A DNA stretch of 64,000 bases from Callorhinus ursinus (lineage: Eukaryota; Chordata; Mammalia; Carnivora; Otariidae): contig NW_020312867.1 of the NCBI RefSeq assembly GCF_003265705.1, positions 1,993,615-2,057,614 on the forward strand, written 5' to 3'. Below the pieces are notes generated by a model. It did no database searches, had not been told where the DNA came from, and saw only the letters and a list, made by a program, of their open reading frames with translations. The position numbers and the translations under genes are program-made. Position 1 is the first letter of the stretch. Each line of letters starts with the position of its first letter. Shown piece after piece: positions 51,309 to 62,022 of this stretch.

Positions 51309-51406
51309 CAGAGCATCGATGAGTACTTCCGCTCCCTCTTCACTCTCGTGGAGGGTGTCTATATCTGTTAATTCCTGAAGCAAATCAACCACAGCTATGG
51401 ACACAT
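51309..51406 (-). CDS. CTNNBL1: CTNNBL1 exon B (about residues 155-187)
   Basis: This 98-nt exon begins with AT, finishing the Asp codon split from exon A, then encodes 32 codons from VSIAVVDLLQELTD to EVLIDAL. It belongs to the armadillo-like repeat solenoid of CTNNBL1. The preceding intron ends in AC, not AG: the minus strand reads CCTTAAC, then ACTTTTCAC, then the exon. Choosing the first downstream AG instead (end of ATGTGTCCATAG, exon positions 51406-51395) would delete the conserved residues DVSI, so the AC end is preferred. The donor is a standard U2-type GTAAGT at 51308-51303. The exon ends on a codon boundary and exon C continues with V-D-G. Confidence 0.96.
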
Positions 51407-51422
51407 GTGAAAAGTGTTAAGG
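51407..51422 (-). promoter_or_regulatory. CTNNBL1: U12-type branch site and AC acceptor
   Basis: The minus strand reads CCTTAAC followed by ACTTTTCAC and then exon B. The CCTTAAC element matches the U12-snRNA-pairing branch consensus, with the branch adenosine at 51417. There is no long polypyrimidine tract, as expected for U12 introns, and the intron ends in AC. Confidence 0.92.
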
Positions 51423-52114
51423 GTATCACGTATATACTGAAACCTTACTGACATTTTATTAAAATCTTTGCTTCCCTTCTGTTTCCTTGTCAATCATTTT
51501 ATTACTGTTCACCTTTAATACATTGTGGCTTTATTAACATCTCTTCAACAAGGTTCTACTCACAGTGGGTGTTCAGTAAATGTTTTTAACTGACTCAGTC
51601 TTTTTCCTTATGCTGCCTTCCTGGTCACTTATTCCATAGGTTCACTGCATTTTCATAAATTTCAAAATTTCAAATAAATTGCTCAGGAGGCTGCTTTTCC
51701 AGTGAGAAACAGGCCAACACCCTTAACCCTATCTCACAATTTAAATTCTTGGAACTCAGTATAATCTGAACTACCCCGTACAGTTCACCTTCAAAGGTAG
51801 TAATGATTTCTGAGATGAGATGGCTGGTGTTCAGCTAGGGGTCGGCAGAGAGCGGGGCAGGACAAAATCAGTTTCAGATGTAGAGGGAAGGCTTTACACT
51901 GGACTGAGCTAGACCTCACCCCCACCCAGCTCCCTCCTCTCACATACTGAGCTACTATGGACATAAAAGGAAGAACAATGAGAATTAAACACTAGACAAA
52001 AATAGAAAGAGGAAAATATATATGAAAGAAAGAAAACATGAAAGAGAGAAAAAAGGAGTTATGTTTGGAAACTGGAAGGCAGAACTAAACTGCTTCTCTT
52101 CCTCACCTTGGAAA

Positions 52115-52132
52115 CTCTCTCTCTCTTTCTCT

Positions 52133-52213
<81 letters not shown>
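52115..52213. repeat. Compound (CT)n(CA)n microsatellite in the U12 intron
   Basis: An imperfect then perfect CT run (14 perfect units at 52141-52168) switches directly to about 22 CA units (52169-52213). It produces spurious serine/leucine and threonine/histidine reading frames. Confidence 0.98.
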
Positions 52214-52216
<3 letters not shown>

Positions 52217-53076
52217 CACACATGGACACCATGCACTGCCGACCTGCATTTCTGAATGTCTACGATGAAGAAGGCACTGTGATGGTGACAAAAGCAAATC
52301 CATTATTCATTCTGGGCCTCAGTTTCCTCATCTACAAAATGAGAGCGTTCAATAATCAGAGACATTTAAAAATTATACACCACAGGCAATTGCCAACATG
52401 TAACAAATGAGGAATACAAACGTCCTGAAAAAGGAGCAATCAAACTGAACTCGGAAATCAGGAATGATTTGCTAGAGAAGACTGATCAGAAAACTGGCAA
52501 CTAAAAAGGATGAGGGCAGAGGGGCAAGAAAGCCAAGCCACGGGAGTAAGGGCAAAGAGACTGGAATGTACAAAGGCACGTGAAGAGGAGAACACAGAGG
52601 ATTTGGGAAGGGAGAGGAGGACAGAAGAAAGAGGAGGAGAGAGAGAAAATTACAACTAGAACTCTATGAAGAAAATAATATTTTGAAAGAATAACCTAAT
52701 AGCTGTATACAGGCTGCACTCAAGCGTTGAGTGCCAGGGGCGGGAGCGGGCAGATGGGAGGCAGGAGGAGCAGGTATAGCTGGAGGGTGAGGGCTGGGCG
52801 GGGAGCCAGGTCTAGAGGAAAAGATACACACAGCAGTCCAGAGTGAGACAAGGTCAGAATCAGGGCAGTTTCACTAGAACTGGAAAGAAAAAAATAAAGG
52901 AAAGATACAGAACATAGTAACAGGAATGACAGGATTTGCTAGCAACTGCCAGCTGATGTTCCAGGTATTTTATGAACATCTTTTGCTGAAAGAAAAACTA
53001 TTGGCAGGTTTGTTTTATTCATTTATAACCGACTAGCTGATCATCACGCACAAGTAATTAAGCTATCTGCGTCTTC

Positions 53077-53257
53077 AGGGTGCCTGAGGTGGCTCAGTTG
53101 GTTAAGCGACTGCCTTCGGCTCAGGTCATGATCCTGGAGTCCCGGGATCGAGTCCCACATCGAGAAGCCGAGCAGGGAGCCCGCTTCTCCCTCTGACCCT
53201 CTTCCCTCTCGTGTTCTCTCTCAAATAAATAAATACAATCTTTAAAAAAAAAAAAAA
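53077..53257 (+). mobile_element. CAN-SINE in the U12 intron
   Basis: It begins GGGTGCCTGAGGTGGCTCAG and ends in a 14-A tail. A 16-bp target-site duplication AGCTATCTGCGTCTTC (one mismatch) lies at 53061-53076 and 53258-53273. Confidence 0.96.
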
Positions 53258-53599
53258 AGCTATCTGTGTCTTCTTTCACTCTTTAAAGTGATATTTACCC
53301 AAAACACCGGAGTGCTACAAAACTTAATATGTAAAAGAGCTTAAAGGTCTTTGGACAAAACTCTTTTATGTGTCTAGTCTACTCTTCATTAACCAAGTAA
53401 CCAGAAAGCAGCTGACACAAAAGACCACGTATCCTATTTGACACACAGTAAAGCAAAACACAGAAGTTGTTTGAATTAGTTTTAAAAAACAAAAACTGGC
53501 TACCAAACTAACCCCTAGAAACCTCAGAGCTACCCCTGACTAGTAGGAATTAGTAGTAAAGACTGCAGCAGTTGCCACTGTAATAACCACCATGTCTAA

Positions 53600-53795
53600 A
53601 AGTCATCAGTATGCCAAGTGCTGTGCTACCAAATTCTCACAAGGGCATTATAAGATACATGTGATCCCCATTTTACAGATCAGAAAGCTAAAAGCTCAAA
53701 GTGGTTAAGTAACTTAGCTAAGGTCATTGCAATAGTAGGGGAGAATGTTAGGTCCATCTGATTCCAAAAACAATACTTTTGCCACTACACTTCAT
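53600..53795 (-). mobile_element. MIR fragment in the U12 intron
   Basis: TCCCCATTTTACAGATCAGA, AAAGTGGTTAAGTAACTTAG and GCCACTACACTTCATACT are the complement of MIR. Confidence 0.85.
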
Positions 53796-54349
53796 ACTAA
53801 TGGACAGGGGAATACATATCAGCTTTAAACAGGGCTAGGTTCAGGTAAATCCTAGCTAATGACCCTACTGCAATTACAAAGATCTGTCACATATTTCCAC
53901 CAAAAATTATTAAAAGTTTCAAGAAGAAACAAGATGCTAAAAACTCCCCCTCCTCCTCATCTAAGAAACTCTCAAATATATTCTCTTGAAAAGTTCTTAA
54001 ATATACATTGTAAAAATCCTATAATCGATTCACATGCTTATTTAATATATATGACATTCATCTATGTATCCATCCATCCATCCACTGTAGAGTCAGATGT
54101 CTATAGGACAAGAATATGAATTAGGCATATAGTTAGTATTATCATTACCTTCCTTGAACAATGCCATGCAGAACTAAGTACTTATTAACTCATACGTGAT
54201 GGCTATTCATTAAACAACAGCCTCAAGAGACAAGTGGGGTATATATGAAAGAACACCAGATGAAGAGTCAGAGCAAACATGAGGATAGGAGTCATGCTGG
54301 ACAGGAGTCATGTTGTATTCATCTTTGCTTCCTATCTTCAGTAGTTCAG

Positions 54350-54510
54350 TGAACTGAACTATCCCAAAACTATCACTAGCTGTGTAATCCTGTCCAAGCC
54401 CCTTTATTTCCTTATAGCTCAGTTTCCTCGCCTGTACAGTGGTGGCAATGGTCTCTCCCCAGCCCATCTCGCTGAGTAGCTAAAAGGAATAAATAAGGTC
54501 ACCTATGTCG
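54350..54510 (+). mobile_element. MIR fragment in the U12 intron
   Basis: CTAGCTGTGTAATCCTGTCC and CTCAGTTTCCTCGCCTGTAC form the plus-strand MIR core. Confidence 0.8.
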
Positions 54511-55763
54511 AAGGCCAGGCAAATCAAAGTAAAAGACAGTATTCAAAGTGTCTTCTAAAAAGACTGTTAGTCAAGTCTTCCCACAGAATGGCCAAGGCCT
54601 TCACTGTTGCCTTCACTTTTTCCTGAAGCCTCTAAAATCTAAAATGTAAGCTAACAACAGCGTGGTCTTCCTTTCTGGGTCACAATGAGTTGGAAGATCT
54701 AATTTTATATTTTGGCGATGCTACAGACATTCAGATTGATCAAGTCCTCTCAGGTCTATGGGCCAGGTAACATATTTTTCTTTGATTAGTCTTATACCAT
54801 GCTCACAGATGTGTCACCTTAAACCTGGGAACTTCTTTTAAAATGGAAAAGAATTTGACAATGGTGGTGGTTTTATATAGGACAGGATGAGTGTCTAAAT
54901 TTTACCAAGGAAAGTCATTTCTAAAAATGTTCCAGTGGTTGTCTCCTTGCCTACCCTCCTGCCTCAGGTGAGAAGTCAAATATGAAACCAGTCACCAGTT
55001 ACTAGGTCTGGTAAATATTTCATCAATTCTACCGCTACGTGATTTTACATAAATTCCTAACTTTCACCAAATTAACATTTCAGCAAGGCAGTAACGAGTC
55101 CATAATTGTAATCACCAACTCCTGGGTAATGTAATATGACCCAGAAGATAGAGGTCATTTGAAGACCAGAAAAGGGAATGAGAACCAAAACTAAAGATAG
55201 ACTGGCAGACTCTCAATCTTGATGAGAAAATTCAGCATGGTCTGCCACCCATCCAGCATTTCTTCACAAGCAGACTCTGGGCATGGGTGATAGGTTTTTC
55301 CACTGTAGTTACAATTTCATTTCACAAGGTAAAAGGTTCTCCCGTCCAAGTATAATAGGAAAACAGAGAGCCTGTCTCTCTGTGAATTACTAAAACACAG
55401 TTTTTGATAGCCTATTTTGTCATGTCGAGTAGAAAGGCCACCTTGCACACTCCCTCTGTACCTGTCCACTACAGGGGCAATAAGCTAGTATAATAAGAGG
55501 TGAAGCAAAAAAGACCAGCTGGGCACAAAATGGTCCATAATACAAAGGCTCTTAGAAAAAGAGTATTTACTTCCACTTTCTGTCTTTAGATATTTGCTTT
55601 TGGGTATGATCCATGTAGAGTTTTGGTACAGAAACTGAACGTTAATCTCATTAATCTCCAATGAGATGTGTCCATAAAGAACAAAGTTATTAAAAAAATA
55701 AAACAAGAAAAAGATAAGAACAAGATGTAGTAAGCAGATAGCTTTTTAAAAAAAGTCATTTCA

Positions 55764-55960
55764 GGGGCACCTGGGTGGCTCAGTCATTAAGTGTCTGCCT
55801 TCGGCTCAGGTCATGATCCCAGGGTCCTGGGATCAAGCCCTGCATCAGGCTCTCTGCTAGGCGGGAAGCCTGCTTCTCCCTCTCCCACTCCCCCTGCTTG
55901 CGTTCCCTCTCACGCTGTCTCTCTGTCAAATAAATAAATAAAAGCTTTAAAAAAAAAAAA
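55764..55960 (+). mobile_element. Young CAN-SINE in the U12 intron
   Basis: It begins GGGGCACCTGGGTGGCTCAG and ends with an AAATAAATAAATAAAAG plus poly-A tail. The target-site duplication AAGTCATTTCA (one mismatch) lies at 55753-55763 and 55961-55971. Confidence 0.96.
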
Positions 55961-55974
55961 AAGTCAGTTCAAAA

Positions 55975-57229
55975 AGGATTCCTTAAGAAAAATGAACCAG
56001 TCTAGATTCAGGGAATATAACTGATTTATTGGAACAAATCTGGGTTTAAAAAAAAAAAAACCAAAAACTTTTTTCTTTTACTTCTAGATTAGGACAGTGA
56101 TTAGATACGGCTCATTTAATGCAGACGAATTTCAAAACACAGACACATGGTCTTTTTCTCCTTTTAAAACAGTTGGCACAGAGCTACCTAGAATAAACCT
56201 GGACTCTTAATTTTCTCCCAAACCTAGATCAAACTAATATGAAGGAGAAAATGCACTCGTTCAAGATTCAGTAAGTACCTACTAATGGCTAAGGGGCACT
56301 ATATTGCCACAGGGGAGATGTCCAAAGCGGGCTATAACCACCCTAATCTTCCAGGGGCATGGAATTCACCTAAAACTCATAAACAAGATCAAAAGTTATA
56401 TTAAGAGGTCCTTTTCCTAGATTGCCACTTTGGCACTTTTTACCTGACCTTTCTTCAGAGCATACTTAAAAGGCTCCAGAAAAATGGGTGACTTATCTGC
56501 ACAGATTATCAGACATGTCAGACTACTGATGAGAAAAAAAAGTATCTTCTCTTCAATGTAGTTTTGATTCTGGAAATATCGAGATGAGAACAGCTCCCAG
56601 CAAAGCAACAGTTCAAGATACACTAGTCTTGTTAGACAGTGTTTGCAGGAAAGCACTAGAGCAATAGCCAACTCTGTCCCAGTCCAATTAGAAGAAAGCC
56701 CTTAAGAGGCTCAAACCCTTCCCAGCCCTATTCCTGCTCATTAACACTGGGGCTCTAACACATGGCACCCCTGACTATTGTACACACCCTCTGGGACAAT
56801 ATGGTGTGTTGCAGTCAGTTTGTTCCACTTTAGCTTTCTCAGACCCAACTGCTCAAATTCAATTGATCCCTGCTGGTCTAAAAAAAAGTCTGTCTGCTCT
56901 TTATTTTCCAATCCCCACAGTAATCCTTCACAAAATCCAACAGGACAACTTTGCAGGTCCTCCTGGCTTTCTAGAGTCTAAGAAAATTAGGCAGTTGTTT
57001 AGAAAGGAATAGTGCTAACAACTACTTCCTAAAATTATCCCAGACCCCCCCCCAAAAAAAGCTGTCCTATCAGCACCAATGATCTCCTCTGTAACTAACA
57101 AATTTCTCCCTTCCCACATATTAGTATGCAACCCATAATGCCTTAGGTTGACATTATTACAATGAGACCTAGTTTTTCTGAGTCACAAACAGGTGGAGAC
57201 AAAGCAGACTTTGAACAAACTGGGTTTAC

Positions 57230-57264
<35 letters not shown>

Positions 57265-60200
57265 AAAGAATAGAGCACTGACCTGGGAAGCAGTGGTCTT
57301 GATGTTTTTTGTTTTTTAAGTAAAGTCATGAGCCTGATATCCTGGTTAGTTTGTAGTGATTACATGAGCACATCAGCTTCTAGCATGTAAGGAATGGCAA
57401 TTTGCATTGGCAAGGTACAGACCATGAAAATAAACTCGAAATACACTCTGATCTCCACATCTGTCAAAAGCTTACCCATCTCCAATGCCCAATTCCCTAT
57501 TCACCCCCAAGCCAGAAATGACTCACACCTCAAAACTCCAATGGCATTTCATGAGCCTAATACTCCAAGGGCACTTACCACACATAGTAACTTGTAAGTA
57601 AGTAAGTGTTTTTGCTCAACTGGAGTTATTATTTCTTGTTTTCCCAATAGGACCCAACAGGGCTTATCACAAAAAGGAGGAAGCTCATAAATGCCATGAT
57701 CTACCACAAAGACTTTAGAAAGGATTCCACTGACTTGTCACTCAAATTGAGAATACAGCTAATGACATACAAAAATAGGATGCTTATGGATTTGGTGCTG
57801 TGATTTATTTTTTTTGTTGGTGGTAAAAGGGGTGATGAGCCACCATCTGGGGTTTTATCTTCCCCTTGTTTTATTCCTCCTTGTTCCTTTAGGCAAAATG
57901 AGGAAATACGGCTTAAGCGTAACAAACAAACAATAACAAACAAAACTGTTTGTTTAGCAGTACCTTAAGAAAATATCTTTAAATGTACCTTTGATTTTAT
58001 GTTTCTGTAGAAACACTCCAAAAGGTTCACAAAAAAGGGCTCTAAACATATTTAAATGACCTACTTCAAAGGAAAAATGGTTCTAAAAAGCAGTATTTCT
58101 AAAAGGCAGCAGCTGCTGGATCCTACCTTGTGTTCCCTTCTAGCACATTCAGAGTGACTCTTCAGTACTGTGTGAGGGGTGTGCCCCTCCCTCTCTGCCC
58201 CTCACCCCCAGAGATGCTCTTCACAGACCAGAATTCCACTCTGCAGCAACCGACGGTGGGCTCCAGCCTCTCAAGGGGGGAGACGAGGCACAGAAGCGCT
58301 GACAGGTCCTCACGAGCAGCAGTGATGCAGAGCGCCAGAATAAACTCTGAAGCTGCTTCTCACGGTTGAAAGGATGAGGCACAAGCTGTTTTCTCGTAAC
58401 TCTGCTTCTTAAGGTTACAACAAACCAGCCTCTGATCCAATTAAAATCCCTATAGTTTATTTTTCTCAGAGAAGGACAAAGCAAAGATGACCTGGGCTTG
58501 CTGGGAGCACAACCAGCCACGTATGGTCTTGGTTGATAAATGAAGAGCTAAAGAAGATGAAAAATTTAAGTCATGACTGCCATGAAATTGTTTATTCACG
58601 GTAAGGTGTTTCGGGCAGTTACAGCTGTACAACAGTAAATTGTTAACAAGCGTCTTCTGAAGAAAAATCTCCATTATAGATCACAGATAAGACAGGAAGC
58701 AGAATGCATTGCTACTGGGAGATCAACCTCCCGAAATAGTAGAGGATGTGTCAGACACAAGTCAAGAGGGCCTACCCTTTCCTGAAACCACTTTCAAGAA
58801 AAACTGTACTTTGAGGACGATGACATTCACCCTAACTGCTGCAGCTAATTAAAATTAGGTAATTAAAAAAATTTCAAATGCACTTTAAATTTGATGTACG
58901 GCATAATTAAAAATCAGATTTTAAAAAATATCATTAGGGCAGTAGGGTGAAGGTTGGCACACTAGAGGGGAAAAAAAACAAAAACAAAAACGCAGTTTAG
59001 CTCTCAGAAAACAGGAGGGAAATGGCAGTCTGTCAAAGTTATTATAGGGGGACTTGTTTTTCTCCTTTTTAAAGACCAGAACTTAACAACTTGGAACATC
59101 TGTGCCCTTGCCTTTCCCAAGTATGCCGATGTCGAACAGCACTTCTTGTGTCATTCTTCTCCCCAGCAGGAACCAGGCTGGTGAATCAGCAAAATGTCAG
59201 GATCTTCCGAAAGCTGCTACTATTACTTTGAGTTAGCAGGAACAGAAAAAAGAACGAGAGCTGTGTTTCCAGAAACAACTTGGTGATTCCTGTGTGAATA
59301 CACAAGGTAGCAGATGACACTATGCAACTCTGTCAGGGATGTAATAAATCCTATAGGGGGAGGGCTCAAGATGCACTTGAAACAACACTGGGCTGGAAAC
59401 TGGGGGGGCCCAGAGGGCCAGCCTCAACTTCAACAGTTAGCTGTCCAACATCTGGACCTCTGATTTGTCACTAATAAATAAATAAGGCACCGGGCTAAGT
59501 CATCTCTCAGGTCTGTTTAGATCCTGAAAATCTACCATTCTGTAGGTGAATTAAAATGTAAAGTCACAACTAGAACTCCTTCTACCTTACTAACTCTGTG
59601 AGGACTAGTCAGTACCTTGAATAGGGCTGATCATATGGTAGACACCCAAATATATGCTTATTGACTGATGCTGCTTGACATCCAGTCTAGTCCATGGTTC
59701 CTCGGGGTCTAGTACAGTGCCTGGTACATAATAAGCACTCAAGGCATGTCTACTGCATGAATTCATGAGACCCTATACTAAGCTGATCCAGAAACAAGGT
59801 AATCAACCAGGGTTCTCGTACAACCCAGAACCCAGAAGTAAACCCTGAGGAACACACTCAGCAACCTGGGGACTGACAGAGTGATTCTTAGTACTATCTA
59901 ACCTTGTAAGTCTCAGAAATGGCTTAAGAGCACCGTTAAAGAAACCTGCATTAAAATTATTCACTGATTTATTTCTATGAGAATTATCAAGCAGGAAAGA
60001 ACCTAGTCAGACACGCTCTCAGGAGAGAGATTACCAGGAAGATGAAAATAACATGAAGCAGCAGCAGATTCCCCACGAATATCACTCAGGCAGACTAACT
60101 AAATTTGTCTCCTACCTTCGGAAATCTGGATTCAAACAGAAAAAGTATTGGAAGAGAATTTGCTTTAATGAACATATTCCCGACCAAGGGCACATCAAAA

Positions 60201-60280
60201 GCCGTTTGCAGAAAGCTGCTGCACATCTGAGAGCAAAGACAACGTATTAAATGGTTTTGGAAGTCACGGTTCAGATTCAG
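55975..60280 (-). other. Mostly unique part of the U12 intron
   Basis: Apart from the TA/poly-T tract at 57232-57264 and faint MIR-like traces at 59400-59760, this 4.3-kb stretch shows no recognisable gene or young repeat. Confidence 0.6.
57232..57264. repeat. (TA)n followed by poly-T
   Basis: Nine TA units are followed by a run of about 15 T. No associated element was recognised. Confidence 0.95.
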
Positions 60281-60289
60281 GTAAAAGTA

Positions 60290-60475
60290 ACATCCACTAA
60301 GTGCCTACTGTGTATCAGAAACTGCTTAGTCCTCACATGGTCTCCTTTAATCCTCCATAACAATGAAAGGCAAAAGTTATTAACTCCACTCCTGCAGAGG
60401 ACAATACTGAGGGCTGGAGGGGCATCAAATTTCATACAAGAAATGAAGCTGGGAGCCAAAGCTAGATCATCTGTT
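60290..60475 (-). mobile_element. MIR fragment in the U12 intron
   Basis: ACTAAGTGCCTACTGTGTAT through CTCCTTTAATCCTCCATAAC and a degraded core form a minus-strand MIR that ends about 540 bp before exon A. Confidence 0.75.
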
Positions 60476-61005
60476 TAGTTCTAATGCTCATTCAACAAAT
60501 ATTACGTGTTTCTGTGCCCAAGCCTTTTTTAAGGAATAGGGAACGTAGTACTGGACAAAATAAAATTAAAATCCCTGTCTTCCTGGACATTCCAGTGTGC
60601 TTTCTACCATGGTTCACTGCCTCCTCTTTCCTCAACTCCACTGGGCCGTCTGTTAGCAGAATGATGTCTAGATCAACAGATTCAAATCCTATCTGGCCTT
60701 GCCGCTATAATGGACCTGGAAAATCAAGATCCTGAGAAATTAATGCTATTAAGGTATGAACAGATACATCACAATGAATTCCAGCACTAATAAGAGAAAA
60801 TAGGACAATTAAGGATTGCCCAAGATTTAGTCATAGATAAAAACAGATTTTCAAATGAGTAAAGAGCAGCGTGTTTCCAGACGGGAGATAATTAGAATGA
60901 AAATAGAACACCAGACGTGACAGCAGACATCAGCAGAGACAAGACAGGAGAAGAGAGTAAACAGTATTCCCTCACCCTGTCAGCCTTCCTACTGAGGACA
61001 GATCT

Positions 61006-61015
61006 GAAAGGATAT
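61006..61015 (-). promoter_or_regulatory. CTNNBL1: U12-type 5' splice site
   Basis: The minus strand reads ATATCCTTTC directly after exon A (…ATACAG). This is a full match to the AT-AC subclass U12 donor, recognised by U11 and then U6atac snRNA. No GT donor near the exon end would keep the reading frame and conserved protein. Confidence 0.93.
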
Positions 61016-61155
61016 CTGTATTATCGTGTCCAAGTAACCCAAGGAGAGACTGCACAGCATTCAGCTCCACCAGGAGGTGGTACAGGTCTGGCATTGTGGC
61101 CACCACGTGCATCTCCTGAATGATGTCATTTAGGTCCAGCTCAGATTCCATAAAC
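61016..61155 (-). CDS. CTNNBL1: CTNNBL1 exon A, internal coding exon (about residues 109-155)
   Basis: This 140-nt exon encodes 46 whole codons starting at FMESELDLNDII and ending at LGLLGHDNT, plus one base of the flanking codon at each end. The protein matches the start of the armadillo-like helical region of CTNNBL1, which binds the PRP19-CDC5L spliceosome complex and nuclear-localisation signals of partners such as CDC5L. The acceptor is an ordinary pyrimidine-rich tract ending CCTAG at 61156-61160 (minus strand). The donor is unusual: the exon ends ATACAG and the intron begins ATATCCTTT rather than GT. The split Asp codon is completed by AT at the start of exon B, giving the conserved order HDNT-D-VSIAVVD, which fixes the junction exactly. 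The previous exon, ending near NPEK in the family, was not found up to 64000. Residue numbers are from memory of the human protein and approximate. Confidence 0.97.
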
Positions 61156-61947
61156 CTAGGAGGGGAAAACAAGACAGCATCAGTGAAAGGAAAGGGGTAC
61201 TTATCAGCACTGAGGAGCAAACAGCAACATAATCCAGACAGAGAAACAATCTGTCAAAGTGTCTGCAACAGACCAACCAGGAAGTACACTCATCCAAACA
61301 TCATACTGTCACACAATTTCCTTGAGAAATCGATTTCCTCATTACAAAAATCAATCTTGGATTCAGATCTCATTACAGAGTTCCCCTTACTCTTGCAGTC
61401 ACAAGTTGCCTTTTAGAGGCTCCTGAAACATTTTTAGCATTAAATGATCTGCCCACCAGTCCTGTGGATTAGCTACCATGACCACTGTGTTGCCCTGACA
61501 CAGTTATCCTACTAACCCAAAAAGGGTTTCTCTTACCTGCCACTTCAGATCGAGGGCCAATTTTTCCCCTCACCCAAAGGAAGATACTGAGATTTTCCTG
61601 CCATCCAAAAATACCCTGCTTTCCTCCAAACCCTCTCCCTTCAGTAAGCTGATTAGGGGGCAGATCCCAAAGTAAAGCAGCGCTGGTCTCCAGCATCCTG
61701 TAATCACCACCACACCTTACAGAGCATGATACTGCACTCACATTTCCACACCCAAACCTTTCAACAAACCTATGCCCACGCACTAAGAACAAAACTGCTC
61801 TGCATTCACCTCTCCCAGCCCTCCCCCGGTGTTTGACATATCAGAAATGCCCAGTAAGCCTTTGATGAACAAGACAGGAAGGTTTGCTCTGAGGAGGAAG
61901 TGAGCCAATCCATGTAAAGCAACTGAACAATACCTGACTGAAGAGTA

Positions 61948-62013
61948 ACTGAGGACAGATCTGAAAGGATATCTGTATTATCATGTCCAAGTAACCCAAG
62001 GAGAGACTGCACA
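61948..62013 (-). repeat. 66-bp partial duplicate of exon A end plus U12 donor
   Basis: This 66-bp segment matches 60991-61056 in direct orientation with one difference (A at 61983 versus G at 61026). The parent segment spans the last 41 nt of exon A and 25 nt of the following intron, so the copy contains residues QSLLGLLGHDNT and an intact ATATCCTTTC U12 donor. It lies in the intron upstream of exon A, 957 bp from the original. Its high-coordinate end abuts the CAA-type tail of a minus-strand SINE. It lacks the exon acceptor, so it is a fragment rather than a usable exon copy. Confidence 0.95.
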
Positions 62014-62022
62014 TGTTGTTGT

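Larger units (their letters stand above)
51407..61015 (-). other. CTNNBL1: U12-type AT-AC intron of CTNNBL1 between exons A and B
   Basis: The intron is 9,609 nt. On the minus strand it begins ATATCCTTTC immediately after exon A, which matches the U12-type AT-AC 5' splice-site consensus over its full length. It ends TTAACACTTTTCAC, with a branch-site-like CCTTAAC whose branch adenosine at 51417 lies 10 nt before the last intron base. These are the hallmark signals of introns removed by the minor (U11/U12-U4atac/U6atac-U5) spliceosome. Conserved protein across the junction, HDNT-D-VSI, independently confirms both ends. The interior holds a compound microsatellite, two SINEs and several MIR fragments. 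Confidence 0.93.

Noticed and set aside
52022..52410. Ser/Leu- and Thr/His-rich open frames
   Set aside because: They arise from the CT/CA microsatellite.
61806..62012. Minus-strand frame starting MQSLLGLLGHDNTD, possibly a second exon or CTNNBL1 pseudogene
   Set aside because: Only the 66-bp copied segment matches CTNNBL1; the rest is intronic. It is a local partial duplication without the exon acceptor, not a gene copy.
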